From an uncultured bacterium (GTDB taxonomy: Bacteria; Planctomycetota; Phycisphaerae; Phycisphaerales; SM1A02), in NCBI GenBank assembly GCA_903919715.1, contig CAIXJC010000027.1:1-64000 (forward strand): 64,000 nucleotides of DNA. The letters run 5' to 3'. The notes under the pieces are model-generated. The model ran no database searches, was not told the origin of the DNA, and was given only the letters and a program-made list of their open reading frames with translations. The position numbers and the translations under genes were made by a program. Positions 15,221 through 24,137 of the stretch are shown here, piece by piece. Each line of letters opens with the position of its first letter. Position 1 is the first letter of the stretch.

Positions 15221-16737
15221 ATTTTTGCTCTTCTTGCGCGCCGAATAGTAGTGGACGATGCCGCGGCAACGAGTGGAAGATCTTGGAAGCGATCGAGTGC
15301 CTCGCGCCACGATCCAACGCTCTTTGTGCTGGTGCGAGGCTTGTACAACTTGAGTTGGAACGATCGACGCATCACACTGCGGATCGCGGCGATCCCTGAG
15401 AGTTCTCCCATCGCAGCGGCTTGAACAAGAATGTTGCCCGCGGCCGTTGCCTCGACTGGCCCAACGATGACCGTCCGATCAAGCGCGTCAGCAGTCATCT
15501 GATTCAGGAGCGCATTTTGGCAACCGCCGCCAACGACGTGCAGCGTCGAAATGCTCCGCCCCGTCAACTTCTCGAGTCCGTCGAGTTCAGTGCGATAGAG
15601 CAATGCAAGTGACTCGAAGATGCAGCGCGCAATGGCGCCGCGTGTTCGTGGAACGGGTTGATTCGTTTCGCGGCAGTACAACTGAACTTTGCTCGTCATA
15701 CGCCCCGTCTTTGCAAAGCGGATATCTCCTGGATGAATCAGCGAGCGAAGCGGCGTTGCAGAACGGGCGAGTTTCACGATGCGTGCGTAATCACAATCCG
15801 CCTTCGGCCACTCTTTGCGACATTCCTGCAAGATCCAAAGTCCCACGAGGCATTTCAGTAGACGCGTGGTTCCTGCAAATCCAGCCTCGTTCGTGAAATT
15901 CGCTTCGCGCACCTTTTCGTTGACGAGCGGCTTGGGCAGTTCAACTCCCAAGAGTGACCAGGTGCCAGACGAAAGGTATGCCCAGTTTTTCCCAGTCGCT
16001 GGAATCGCTGCAACAGCGGCGGCAGTGTCGTGCGAGCACGTGGCGACAACTTTCGTTCCAACGAGTCCAGTATTGCTGGCGACCTGAGGAAGCATTTCGC
16101 CAACGACAGTTCCTGGTTCGATCGTCTTTGGAAAAATATGCTTTGGAATTCCCAACTTCTTCAGAAGCGGCCACGCCCAAGTTCGCTTTCGCGTGTCCCA
16201 ACACTGCGACGTCGAAGCGAGCGTCGTCTCAGCTTTGGATTGGCCCGTCATCATCCAATTGATGTAATCAGCGATCAGTAAGATGCGGTCGGCCTTGCGC
16301 AGGAGTTCGGGCCGTTGCTGTACATCGTCGTAGAGTTGATAGAGCGTATTGATCGGTCCGAAGCCGATTCCAGTGGCCGCATAAATTTCTTCGCGCGAGA
16401 TTTTCTTGAGGACTTTGGTAAACGCAGCGAATGTTCGCTCGTCGCGATATGTATATGGCAGCGCAAGCAGTGGCTGATTCCCTTTCAAGAGAACATAATC
16501 GACTCCCCACGAATCGCAGGCGACTGCTCGAACATCACCGACATTCGAAGCAGCGTTCAGTCCAATTTGGATTTCTGCCCAGAGTCGCACCACGTCCCAT
16601 CGCAGTGTCCCGCGAAGGCGAATGGGTTCGTTGGTGAATCGATGCAATTCGCGCATGCGCAGACGACCGCTTTGCAATGCGCCGAGGATGATGCGCCCTG
16701 ATTCCGCTCCAAGGTCAATGGCGATATAGCGCGACAT
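15217..16737 (-). CDS. rhaB: Rhamnulokinase (FGGY family)
   Basis: 506 aa, normal FGGY-kinase size. The N-terminal phosphate-binding motif is IAIDLGAESGRI; the E-S-G form is typical of rhamnulokinase. ACDSWGVDYVLL holds the family Asp, LSSGTWSLLGVE is the second ATP loop, and VVGGGCQNALLNQMTADAL is the adenosine motif of RhaB. It phosphorylates L-rhamnulose in the cytoplasm using ATP. It starts 28 bases after the class II aldolase gene and overlaps the aldolase/dehydrogenase gene by 4 bases. The C-terminal ~25 residues are basic and extend beyond the conserved fold. L-fuculokinase activity cannot be excluded, as the operon contains a fucose-isomerase-like gene. Confidence 0.9.
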   Translation of the reverse strand: MSRYIAIDLGAESGRIILGALQSGRLRMRELHRFTNEPIRLRGTLRWDVVRLWAEIQIGLNAASNVGDVRAVACDSWGVDYVLLKGNQPLLALPYTYRDERTFAAFTKVLKKISREEIYAATGIGFGPINTLYQLYDDVQQRPELLRKADRILLIADYINWMMTGQSKAETTLASTSQCWDTRKRTWAWPLLKKLGIPKHIFPKTIEPGTVVGEMLPQVASNTGLVGTKVVATCSHDTAAAVAAIPATGKNWAYLSSGTWSLLGVELPKPLVNEKVREANFTNEAGFAGTTRLLKCLVGLWILQECRKEWPKADCDYARIVKLARSATPLRSLIHPGDIRFAKTGRMTSKVQLYCRETNQPVPRTRGAIARCIFESLALLYRTELDGLEKLTGRSISTLHVVGGGCQNALLNQMTADALDRTVIVGPVEATAAGNILVQAAAMGELSGIAAIRSVMRRSFQLKLYKPRTSTKSVGSWREALDRFQDLPLVAAASSTTIRRARRAKI

Positions 16738-16765
16738 GATTTCTCCGTGGCTTTCTGAGTGAGGC

Positions 16766-17527
16766 TTAAAGTTTCAGGACGCTCTGTCGATAATGCTCAT
16801 CGGGTCGGCCAGCAATTCGCTCAACTTGTTTCATTGTGAGAAAGTTTGGGCCGCCGAGATTCGCCGCTCCCACAAAGATCTGCGCCGACTTTTCGACCAT
16901 CAAGAGTGAGGCAAGGACTCCTTGTGGCGAAGAGCCGACCGCAATCACTCCATGATTCTCAAGCAGGATGATTCGCGGCTCGCGCTTGGTGCGTGCTACG
17001 AATTTCAATGTCTTCGTCCGAATCGCCTGCGCAAGGGCAAGGCCAGGATCCGTATATGGAACGAATACAGATTCGCATCCGCAGCAGACAACTTCGTCTG
17101 GGAAAATTCGTTTGCGCGCGAATTCCTTCGCGCGCGGCGAGCAGAGAATCTGATTGACAGCGATTGCGTGCACATGCCCAACGCACTGGACGCCTGGAAG
17201 ACCAAGCAGCCACGCGTGAAAGAGCGATTCAACGGAAGGTTTTTTCGCGTCGGCGCTCACGCGCGCATCGAAGAGCGACTGATCGATCTGCGCATCCGTC
17301 AATCCTTTGCTTTCGATCATGTGAAGCAATCTGTCGAAGCGGCACTCGACGATTCCGGACTCATCAAGAGTTGCGAGATTGGACCCCGAAGCCTTGACGG
17401 CGAATGTTTCATCAGTCAGCCGTACAGAAACATTTCCCTCTCCCAAGATTGACATGCGCAAATCGTCTTTGCCAAGTTTGTGAGCAAGTTCGAGAAGTCC
17501 GGCGATGGGATTTACGCGCTTCGTCAT
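16766..17527 (-). CDS. Class II aldolase/adducin family protein (sugar-phosphate aldolase)
   Basis: 253 aa from the ATG at 17527, 2 bases after the isomerase stop. Class II aldolase features are present: GEGNVSVRL, KASGSNLATL, the catalytic Glu in SVESLFHAW, zinc-binding HVH in CVGHVHAIAVNQ, and a third zinc His in LLENHGVIAVG. Known relatives include L-fuculose-1-phosphate aldolase. It is unusual that the same operon also contains an aldolase fused to a dehydrogenase. The two may serve different sugars (fucose versus rhamnose), or this one may act on another phosphoketose. All metal ligands are present, so it is probably active. Confidence 0.88.
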   Translation of the reverse strand: MTKRVNPIAGLLELAHKLGKDDLRMSILGEGNVSVRLTDETFAVKASGSNLATLDESGIVECRFDRLLHMIESKGLTDAQIDQSLFDARVSADAKKPSVESLFHAWLLGLPGVQCVGHVHAIAVNQILCSPRAKEFARKRIFPDEVVCCGCESVFVPYTDPGLALAQAIRTKTLKFVARTKREPRIILLENHGVIAVGSSPQGVLASLLMVEKSAQIFVGAANLGGPNFLTMKQVERIAGRPDEHYRQSVLKL

Positions 17528-17529
17528 TG

Positions 17530-19149
17530 TCAGAGTGTCCCACAGATGAAGACTTCCATCCCGAGTGCGCGCATCGCCGCCGCCTTGATCGCAAGACCCT
17601 TTCGAGCATCGGCCTTGCTTGGTGCATAAACCACTTGAATGTGATTTGCTTTGTGTCGGGCCATCATTTGATCGCGGTCGATTCCCGGAAGCACGACATG
17701 CATGATGGGCCATGGCGGCGTCGTCAATTTCCACCGTTCTTCACTCTCGGCGCCTGGAAGTTCGACGACTTCGCCGATGCCAGTGTCGAATTTCAGACGT
17801 GCGTCTTCTATATATATGCGGGACCAGACGATCCAGCCCGGTTTCGAGATCCCTTTGACCGTGCCGCCTCCAAGGCGAAAGTACATCGGAGGTTGTCTCT
17901 CGCTCGATGTGCCGCGATACCCGCCGATGAAATGGGCTGGCGGTGCGGCGCCAGAGATGAGGAATACCCAGACATACGCATCGAGCATTCGGCTGCCGGA
18001 TTTTCCGCAGTAGTGGCGACCCCAGCGAAGATCATGCAGCGTGTTCTCTGGTTCCCAGCCGAGTTGCTTCCACAGGTCGTACGTCACCAAACCGTCGAGT
18101 CCAGCACACTCATCAACTTCGTTGAAGTGCGGCAAGGCTTCGCCAGCGAAAAGTTCCTTGCGCGAATTCGCGTGATAGACCGGCGGCCGATCACGATTAT
18201 TCAGCAGACCTTCAGCAAGATCTGATGCAGGCGCCAGATCCTTCAGGCCTTGTTGATATTGAATGCCGATCGTCGAACATCCAAAGTCGTCCGCAATTCG
18301 TACGGCGGCGATATACATCTTCAGCTGATCGATCGTCTGCTGCTTCGTCAGTTCTGTTTTCGTGTTCTTGCCCCAATTGAATTTCATTCCTCGGCGGAGC
18401 AACCAACGAAGCGCGTTATTCGCCTCGGCGGTCGAGACTTCCAGCATGGCGGCATACAGCGAAGATTGACTGAGTCTCTCTTTGAAAACGCCCGTTGACT
18501 GCAGCAGTTCGTCAGGAATAATCGCATTATGCATTCCCATGCACCCCTCATCGAATACACCCATGATCGCCTTGCGGCTGCGCAGGTCCGCCGCATATTT
18601 TTCGCCGATGCGAGTCGCAGATGGCGGGAGTTTTGCACTGGCATACGAACGAACATGTTTCGTTGCATGCACAAATTTTCCTGTGCGAAGCCACGCACGC
18701 AATCCACTGCGGAATGTTGCATCTTGAAAGTCTTCACTCCAGAGAGAGGAATATCGAACGCCCGCCTTCGTCATCGATCCGTTGAGATTCAGCATCCCGA
18801 CAAGTCCTGGCCATGTCCCAGACCAATTTGCGGCGGTCAAAATCGGACCTTCATGCGTTATCAATCCATGGAGAATGTGATGGGAGTATTGCCAGACCGC
18901 TTCGGCGATGATCAGTGGAGCACCGCGTGGGATCTTGCGGAATATTTCCATTCCATATTTCTGCGAATCAATAAAACTATGGCCTACTTCTTTACGAAAG
19001 CCGTGCGCACGTTTGACAGCCCACCCTTCCAACTTGATCGCTTTGGTCAGTGCCGCCTCCATCTCTCGTTGAGCGGCTTCGCACTTTTGATTCGCTGAGG
19101 TGCGCAGGTCACCGTTGGCAATGAGATAGATGATTGGCTTTGTGGTCAA
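17530..19149 (-). CDS. L-fucose isomerase-like protein
   Basis: 539 aa, slightly shorter than typical FucI. The sequence matches the L-fucose/L-arabinose isomerase superfamily: FDEGCMGMHNAIIPDELL in the first half, and ADDFGCSTIGIQYQQGL with HFNEVDECAGLDGLVTYDL in the second, where acidic residues would bind Mn2+. It should convert an aldodeoxysugar (L-fucose, L-rhamnose or D-arabinose type) to its ketose in the cytoplasm. It is the first gene of a four-gene operon (isomerase, class II aldolase, rhamnulokinase, aldolase/dehydrogenase). No canonical RhaA is present, so this protein probably supplies the isomerase step. The promoter must lie between 19150 and 19250, shared with the divergent polyketide operon. 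Confidence 0.82.
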   Translation of the reverse strand: MTTKPIIYLIANGDLRTSANQKCEAAQREMEAALTKAIKLEGWAVKRAHGFRKEVGHSFIDSQKYGMEIFRKIPRGAPLIIAEAVWQYSHHILHGLITHEGPILTAANWSGTWPGLVGMLNLNGSMTKAGVRYSSLWSEDFQDATFRSGLRAWLRTGKFVHATKHVRSYASAKLPPSATRIGEKYAADLRSRKAIMGVFDEGCMGMHNAIIPDELLQSTGVFKERLSQSSLYAAMLEVSTAEANNALRWLLRRGMKFNWGKNTKTELTKQQTIDQLKMYIAAVRIADDFGCSTIGIQYQQGLKDLAPASDLAEGLLNNRDRPPVYHANSRKELFAGEALPHFNEVDECAGLDGLVTYDLWKQLGWEPENTLHDLRWGRHYCGKSGSRMLDAYVWVFLISGAAPPAHFIGGYRGTSSERQPPMYFRLGGGTVKGISKPGWIVWSRIYIEDARLKFDTGIGEVVELPGAESEERWKLTTPPWPIMHVVLPGIDRDQMMARHKANHIQVVYAPSKADARKGLAIKAAAMRALGMEVFICGTL

Positions 19150-19250
19150 TGGACTTTCATTTTACCGAATGCGATCTCGTCTGGCAGGGTGACGGGCGAT
19201 ATCTCGATGAGCATGTTGACCTAGCATCGCAGTCGAGCCGAGCGGCGCAT

Positions 19251-20027
19251 ATGACCAACACCACCAGTTCCATCCGCTGGTCGACATTGACTCCACTCGA
19301 GCGCGTTCGCGTCGAAGAATTGATGGATGATCCTGCGCTCGATCCACTCGAACATCATGTTGCGCTCGCAGGTTTGAAACGCTTGAACGCATGGTCGAGA
19401 AGCGCGCGCATTCTGTGGCCCGATATTGCGCGTATGGCTGAGCTGATGAACATGCAGGGTCGACCACTGCGCGTGATGGATGTGGCGACTGGGTCTGGCG
19501 ATGGGCCGATGAAAATGGCGATGTTGGCGCGGCGGCGAGGACTGAATATCGAATGGACCCTTTGTGATTGCAGTGCTCGCGCTCTCGAGGTTGCGGCGCA
19601 CACTGCGCAGTCGATCGGTGAGCGTGTGAATCTGGTTTGTGTCGACCTGCTGCGCGCAGAACTTCCAGTGCGTGCAGACGTCGTGATCTCTTCCCTTTTC
19701 ATGCACCATCTTGATCGCGACACGGGCGAATCGGCGCTGCGCACGATGGCGAGTGCCGCGGATCTTGCTGTGGGCATCGCGGATCTCGATCGATCGAAGT
19801 TTGGTTTATCGCTGGCATGGGTTGGATCGCGAGTGCTGACACGTTCTCGCGTGGTGCATTTCGATGCAATTGCAAGCGTACGCGCCGCATTCACGGTCGA
19901 CGAAGCGCAAGCAATGGCTATCGATGCAGGATTACATGGCGCATCTGTTACTCGTGCGTGGCCCGCACGGTGGAAACTCTGGTGGCAGAGATCTTCAATT
20001 GAAACCACGAACGGGACTGCTCGATGA
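19251..20027 (+). CDS. Class I SAM-dependent methyltransferase of a type III PKS operon
   Basis: 258 aa using the ATG at 19251; the frame is open back to 19134, but that extension overlaps the start of the divergent isomerase and is not conserved-looking. Motif I is LRVMDVATGSGDGP (residues ~79-92), motif II-like IEWTLCDCSARAL follows, and ADVVISSLFMHHLD is the post-motif region. It overlaps the next gene by 4 bases (ATGA). Methyltransferases in this position modify alkylresorcinol- or alkylpyrone-type products of type III PKSs; the exact acceptor is unknown. Confidence 0.87.
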   Translation: MTNTTSSIRWSTLTPLERVRVEELMDDPALDPLEHHVALAGLKRLNAWSRSARILWPDIARMAELMNMQGRPLRVMDVATGSGDGPMKMAMLARRRGLNIEWTLCDCSARALEVAAHTAQSIGERVNLVCVDLLRAELPVRADVVISSLFMHHLDRDTGESALRTMASAADLAVGIADLDRSKFGLSLAWVGSRVLTRSRVVHFDAIASVRAAFTVDEAQAMAIDAGLHGASVTRAWPARWKLWWQRSSIETTNGTAR

Positions 20028-21190
20028 AAGTGGTCGCCACAAATCTGGCCGCGGTCGCAGATGAATTCGATGTCATCGTTGCAGGCGGGGGACCTGCAGG
20101 GTCAGCGGCTGCAATCGCCGCAGCACGCGCAGGCTGTTCGGTGCTCATCGTTGACCGTGGCGTTCATCCACGCCAGAAAGTTTGCGGATGTTGCTTGGCT
20201 CCTGCAGGAATTGGAGTGCTTGCTCAACTTGGAGCATCGTCAGTTCTTGATGGCGCGCAGCATGTATCGAGTGTGCACTTGGAATGCGGTGATCGAGCAG
20301 TGATTGTGCGCCGAGATGGAGGTGTTGCGATCGCTCGCGATCAACTCGATGAATCATTGTTGCATTTCGCCGCTGAGTCTGGTTGCGCAACTCTGATGGG
20401 AGCAATCGCGTCATTCAGTGCTGATGGGACCGTTGCCGTGCGGCAAGATCAAATCGTTCGAACGATTCGCTGTCGTGTTCGGATCGCAGCGGATGGATTG
20501 CAGGGGACTTCGCTTGATGGACTCCCAGAATTTGGATGGAAGGTTTCCCAATCAAGTCGAATGGGATTCGGCGCAACGGTTGATGGGGCTGCGCTTGATC
20601 TTGCTCGCGAGCAAATTCTGATGAGCGTTCATGGCGGTGGCTATATCGGCGCAGTTCAACTTGCAGATGGACGAATCGATATTGCAGCTGCGGCGCATCC
20701 AAGTGTTGTTCGAAGTGCTGGCGGAGTTGCGCAACTCGCTTCGCTGTGGCTTGGTTCGCACGTGCGCACAACCGCAATGATTGGCGCGGCGCAGTGGCGA
20801 GGGACATCGCTCTTGACTCGTCGGCGCATGCAAATTGCGCGCAGCGATGTCTTGGTCGCAGGCGATGCTGGCGGTTATGTCGAACCATTCACTGGAGAGG
20901 GAATGAGCTGGGCTCTCGCGACTGGCAGCAGTGCGGGTAGCCATGCGAGTGCAATGATTCACGCGGGCGCGTCATTTTCCCAGTGGCCAATGATCACCAG
21001 TCGTATTGTTCGTTCGTCACGTGCGCGATGCTTCATGATCGCTCATCTCCTTCGTCATCCGAGAATTCTCCAAACCGCAATGAGCGCATCGGAGTTTTTC
21101 CCGTCGGTTACGGAACGAGTCGCAAATGCATTTGGTTCCGATTTCACTGCGCCAGTCCTTCGAGATTTTCGCCAGGAACCTGCACAATGA
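20024..21190 (+). CDS. FAD-dependent oxidoreductase, geranylgeranyl-reductase/UbiH-like
   Basis: 388 aa. The N-terminal dinucleotide motif is DVIVAGGGPAGSAAAIAAAR (residues ~15-34) followed by VLIVDRG. KVCGCCLAPAGIGVL matches the conserved Cys-Gly stretch of the geranylgeranyl-reductase-related flavoproteins. The second FAD motif is VLVAGDAGGYVEPFTGEGM (~285-303). It sits between a methyltransferase and a type III PKS, with 4-base overlaps on both sides, so the three enzymes should be made together. It probably hydroxylates or oxidises the polyketide ring to a quinone or reduces a side chain. The substrate is inferred from context only. Confidence 0.88.
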   Translation: MKVVATNLAAVADEFDVIVAGGGPAGSAAAIAAARAGCSVLIVDRGVHPRQKVCGCCLAPAGIGVLAQLGASSVLDGAQHVSSVHLECGDRAVIVRRDGGVAIARDQLDESLLHFAAESGCATLMGAIASFSADGTVAVRQDQIVRTIRCRVRIAADGLQGTSLDGLPEFGWKVSQSSRMGFGATVDGAALDLAREQILMSVHGGGYIGAVQLADGRIDIAAAAHPSVVRSAGGVAQLASLWLGSHVRTTAMIGAAQWRGTSLLTRRRMQIARSDVLVAGDAGGYVEPFTGEGMSWALATGSSAGSHASAMIHAGASFSQWPMITSRIVRSSRARCFMIAHLLRHPRILQTAMSASEFFPSVTERVANAFGSDFTAPVLRDFRQEPAQ

Positions 21191-22254
21191 TGCACGCCTG
21201 CATTCATTCCATCGGCTGCGCGAATCCCACTCAGCGACTGACGCGTGAGCAGTGGATCGAGATGGCGTCATCGATCGCTCCCAAATCGCTAGACCGCGCA
21301 GTCATTGCTCGACTTGCTGAGCGCAGTGGTATCGATGGTCGTTGGTGCGCGTCGGCGCAGCAAGTTGGCGAGCCAGCATTTTTCCAAGCAGGTCAAGACG
21401 GGCAAGGACCAACCACGGCGCAGCGCATGCAACTCTGGGCGAGCGCCGCACGACAAATGAGTATGGAGGCGTGCTCGCAAGCAATTGATCGGGCAAAGAT
21501 TTCTGGCCGAACAATCACCCATGTTGTGACCGCATCATGCACTGGTTTCGATGCTCCGGGCTTGGATGCGTGGTTGATTGAAAATCTTTCGCTCTCTGCC
21601 GAATGCCGCAGAATCAACGTTGGATTTATGGGTTGTCATGCTGCCGTGAATGCGTTGGCGATTGCGCGCGATACGACACTGGCCAATCCCGATGCAGTTG
21701 TTCTGGTCTGCTGCGCGGAGGTTTCTTCGGCGCATTTGCATTATGGCGTTCGCCTCGACCAACTGATCGCGAACACGCTTTTCAGCGACGGTAGTGCCGC
21801 GGTAATCGTTGCACGTGGAGATCCGAGCGTGCTGCCATACATCGCGGGAACGCACAGCATCATGATTCCAAATAGTGCGGGCGAGATGGCGTGGCGCATT
21901 GGCGACAATGGATTTGAAATGACGCTCGGCGCACGCGTTCCAGAAATCCTCGAGGCGCGGGTTGGCGAATGGGTGCGCCGTGCGCTTGCCAATTATTCCC
22001 ACACGGTTGAAGACATCCAAGGCTGGGCGATTCATCCAGGTGGACCGCGGGTCATTGAAGCAGTGATCGCATCGTTATCGATACCACACGAGTCAGGTGA
22101 TGCGAGCCGCCGCATTCTTCGAGACTTCGGAAATATGAGCAGCGCAACGTTGCTTTTCATTCTTCGCGAATTGCTCGATCACAATGTGGCGCGACCATGG
22201 GTGGGGTTGGCATTTGGTCCCGGACTTGCTGGCGAAATGCTGGTGGTTGGCTAA
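21187..22254 (+). CDS. Type III polyketide synthase (chalcone/stilbene synthase family)
   Basis: 355 aa starting at the ATG that overlaps the previous stop (ATGA). The upstream extension of the frame is a shadow of the oxidoreductase. The catalytic triad of type III PKS is intact: Cys in VGFMGCHAAVNAL (~residue 145), His in WAIHPGGPRVIE (~282) and Asn in DFGNMSSATLLF (~315). VVTASCTGFDAPGLD and LAFGPGLAGEMLVV are further family signatures. It condenses a CoA-linked starter with malonyl-CoA units. Together with the methyltransferase and flavoprotein it probably makes a methylated alkylresorcinol, pyrone or quinone, often a membrane lipid. The operon converges with the APC permease gene 14 bases downstream. 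Confidence 0.93.
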   Translation: MMHACIHSIGCANPTQRLTREQWIEMASSIAPKSLDRAVIARLAERSGIDGRWCASAQQVGEPAFFQAGQDGQGPTTAQRMQLWASAARQMSMEACSQAIDRAKISGRTITHVVTASCTGFDAPGLDAWLIENLSLSAECRRINVGFMGCHAAVNALAIARDTTLANPDAVVLVCCAEVSSAHLHYGVRLDQLIANTLFSDGSAAVIVARGDPSVLPYIAGTHSIMIPNSAGEMAWRIGDNGFEMTLGARVPEILEARVGEWVRRALANYSHTVEDIQGWAIHPGGPRVIEAVIASLSIPHESGDASRRILRDFGNMSSATLLFILRELLDHNVARPWVGLAFGPGLAGEMLVVG

Positions 22255-22268
22255 AAATCCTTGCGATT

Positions 22269-23627
22269 TCAGAGGGCAGAAGTGCGAGAATTGCCAATCG
22301 TGAGCAGCGGTTTGATGAATAAAAGTATCGCAACGGCAGCGATGGAAGCGATGATCGCCGTCAATCCGCCATCCATCACACTCGCAGCGATACTCCATCC
22401 CGCAAGTGCCATATAGATGATCGGCGTCACGGGATAGAAGGGCACTCGAAAAGGTCGCGGCGCATCGGGCATTGTTCTGCGGAGAACGAGTACCGCTGCG
22501 ACCGACAGTGACGAAAAAATATTGATGAGAACCGTGAGCAGTCCAAGAATGTCATCAAGGTTTCCAACGGCAAGCGAGAGAAGGCTGGCGGCGACTGTGA
22601 CGATCAGTGCACGCATCGGCACACCGTTGGCGAGACGAATACCCGCCCACGCTGGAATTTCTCTCGCATGAGCCATCGATTCAATGATGCGTGCGGCCGT
22701 GATGACTCCAGAGACCATCGTTGAAAAAAAGAGCAGTGCGATCACGCCTGCCATCGCATCACCAATCGCTGTTCCGAAGAGCAAGCGCGCGGCGACGGCG
22801 CCAATAGCTCCCATTGGCTTGCCATCAGCTTCCACCATTGCAGGTGGGTCGATCACACGCAGATAGACAAGGTTGACTCCGATATACAGAGCGAATACCA
22901 GCACGATTGCAGTGATGATCGATAGCGGGACATTGCGCCCGGGCCGCTTGATGTCGCCAGCGATGTCGGCACCAGTGGACCAACCGAGGTATGCGAAACT
23001 GACAACGAGTGTGGCACTTGCGACCGCACCAGAAAGAAGTCCCGGATGTGCGACAGCCTCTGTCAATGCGGGAGCAGCCATGCGCGAAGTGATCGGCCAG
23101 AAAAGTCCGACAAGGACGAAGGCGGCAACAAAGCCAATCTTGATAATCGAAAGGGCAGTGTTAAAGCCATATCCAGCGTGCAGTCCAAAGAGTTGCGAAA
23201 CAAATGCGGCGATGATGGCGATCGCTGCAATCCAATTGATATCAAGCGTCGTCGGAAGCAGTTGATTGACATATTCACCGAGCAGCAGGCCGACAACCGC
23301 GAGCGATAGAAAGTAGCCACAGAAAATCGTGACCATTGCGACGAGATATCCCGTTGTTCGGCCGAATGCGCGGCGTGCAAACTCAACACTGCCTCCCGAG
23401 CATGGGATCATCGCACCAAGTTCAGCCAACGATAAGCCACCGCAAAGTGCGAGTATGCCACCGATGATCCACGCGGCAAGAATATTCTGAGACGTCCCAA
23501 CCTTCGCACCGAATTGTCCGGTGAGCGAAAATATGCCGCTTCCAACCATAGACGCAACGATGATTCCAGTGGCGCCGACGGAGCCAACGACTCGGAAGTT
23601 CTCAGGTTGTTTCTGCTCGCTTTTCAT
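22269..23627 (-). CDS. APC family amino-acid permease
   Basis: 452 aa from the ATG at 23627; a further 36 open codons upstream are polar and unlikely to be translated. About 12 hydrophobic helices. The first has VASMVGSGIFSLTGQF, the G-S-G-I-F motif that contacts the backbone of the amino-acid substrate, and FAYLGWSTGADIAGDIKRPGRNVP is the helix 6 consensus. The substrate is not determined. It is a single gene, divergent from the VOC protein gene across a 93-base gap. Confidence 0.9.
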   Translation of the reverse strand: MKSEQKQPENFRVVGSVGATGIIVASMVGSGIFSLTGQFGAKVGTSQNILAAWIIGGILALCGGLSLAELGAMIPCSGGSVEFARRAFGRTTGYLVAMVTIFCGYFLSLAVVGLLLGEYVNQLLPTTLDINWIAAIAIIAAFVSQLFGLHAGYGFNTALSIIKIGFVAAFVLVGLFWPITSRMAAPALTEAVAHPGLLSGAVASATLVVSFAYLGWSTGADIAGDIKRPGRNVPLSIITAIVLVFALYIGVNLVYLRVIDPPAMVEADGKPMGAIGAVAARLLFGTAIGDAMAGVIALLFFSTMVSGVITAARIIESMAHAREIPAWAGIRLANGVPMRALIVTVAASLLSLAVGNLDDILGLLTVLINIFSSLSVAAVLVLRRTMPDAPRPFRVPFYPVTPIIYMALAGWSIAASVMDGGLTAIIASIAAVAILLFIKPLLTIGNSRTSAL

Positions 23628-23720
23628 GGACGATTGACTGCGAAAAATTTGAGAAGCGGGCGGTCTATCACTTTTTGTTGAGTGTAACGAACGCCTCGTG
23701 ACGATGGGTAGATTGAGCGA

Positions 23721-24101
23721 ATGAAACAAGGTCACACGAACGAATGGATGGATGTCTGTTTGCGGGTCGCAGATGTAATTCGTTCAAGAAATTTCTATGA
23801 AGGGCTGGGCTTTACCCGCGTTGAGGGAGATGATGCCGACGGTTGGGCGGTGGTTGTGAATGGGAATGCTCGCATTGGATTGTTCGAGCAGAAATACATG
23901 AATGGTCGTTCGTTCATGTTGAACTTTCGTGGTGGAGACGTTCTCGCCAAAGTCGCTGCGCTCGAAGCGAAGGGATATCAATTTGTGACGCCCGCACGGC
24001 GCAGTGCGGATGGTGGCGGTTCTGCGACGTTAGAAGATCCAGATGGCCACCGAATATTTTTCGATGCGGAGCCGAATGAGACGATGCGACTGCCGTCTTG
24101 A
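23721..24101 (+). CDS. VOC/glyoxalase family protein
   Basis: 126 aa, one vicinal-oxygen-chelate module pair. WMDVCLRVADVIRSRNFYEGLGF is the first beta-alpha unit, and ATLEDPDGHRIFFDAEP the last, with the Glu/Asp that normally binds metal (the N-terminal metal ligand is replaced by Asp/Cys in the first strand, MDVCLRV). Members are lyases, isomerases or antibiotic-binding proteins. No specific substrate is evident. It is 36 bases before the TlpA-like gene and may be co-transcribed. Confidence 0.85.
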   Translation: MKQGHTNEWMDVCLRVADVIRSRNFYEGLGFTRVEGDDADGWAVVVNGNARIGLFEQKYMNGRSFMLNFRGGDVLAKVAALEAKGYQFVTPARRSADGGGSATLEDPDGHRIFFDAEPNETMRLPS

Positions 24102-24137
24102 ATGACGAACACTGGGGTCCACGACTAGACTGCGTGC

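Noticed and set aside
13016-19149. Bacterial microcompartment locus
   Set aside because: The enzymes fit such loci, but no shell-protein (BMC-H, BMC-P) gene is present in the window.
20983-21186. N-terminal extension of the type III PKS frame
   Set aside because: It lies inside the FAD oxidoreductase gene in another frame; the ATGA overlap at 21187 gives a normal-length enzyme.
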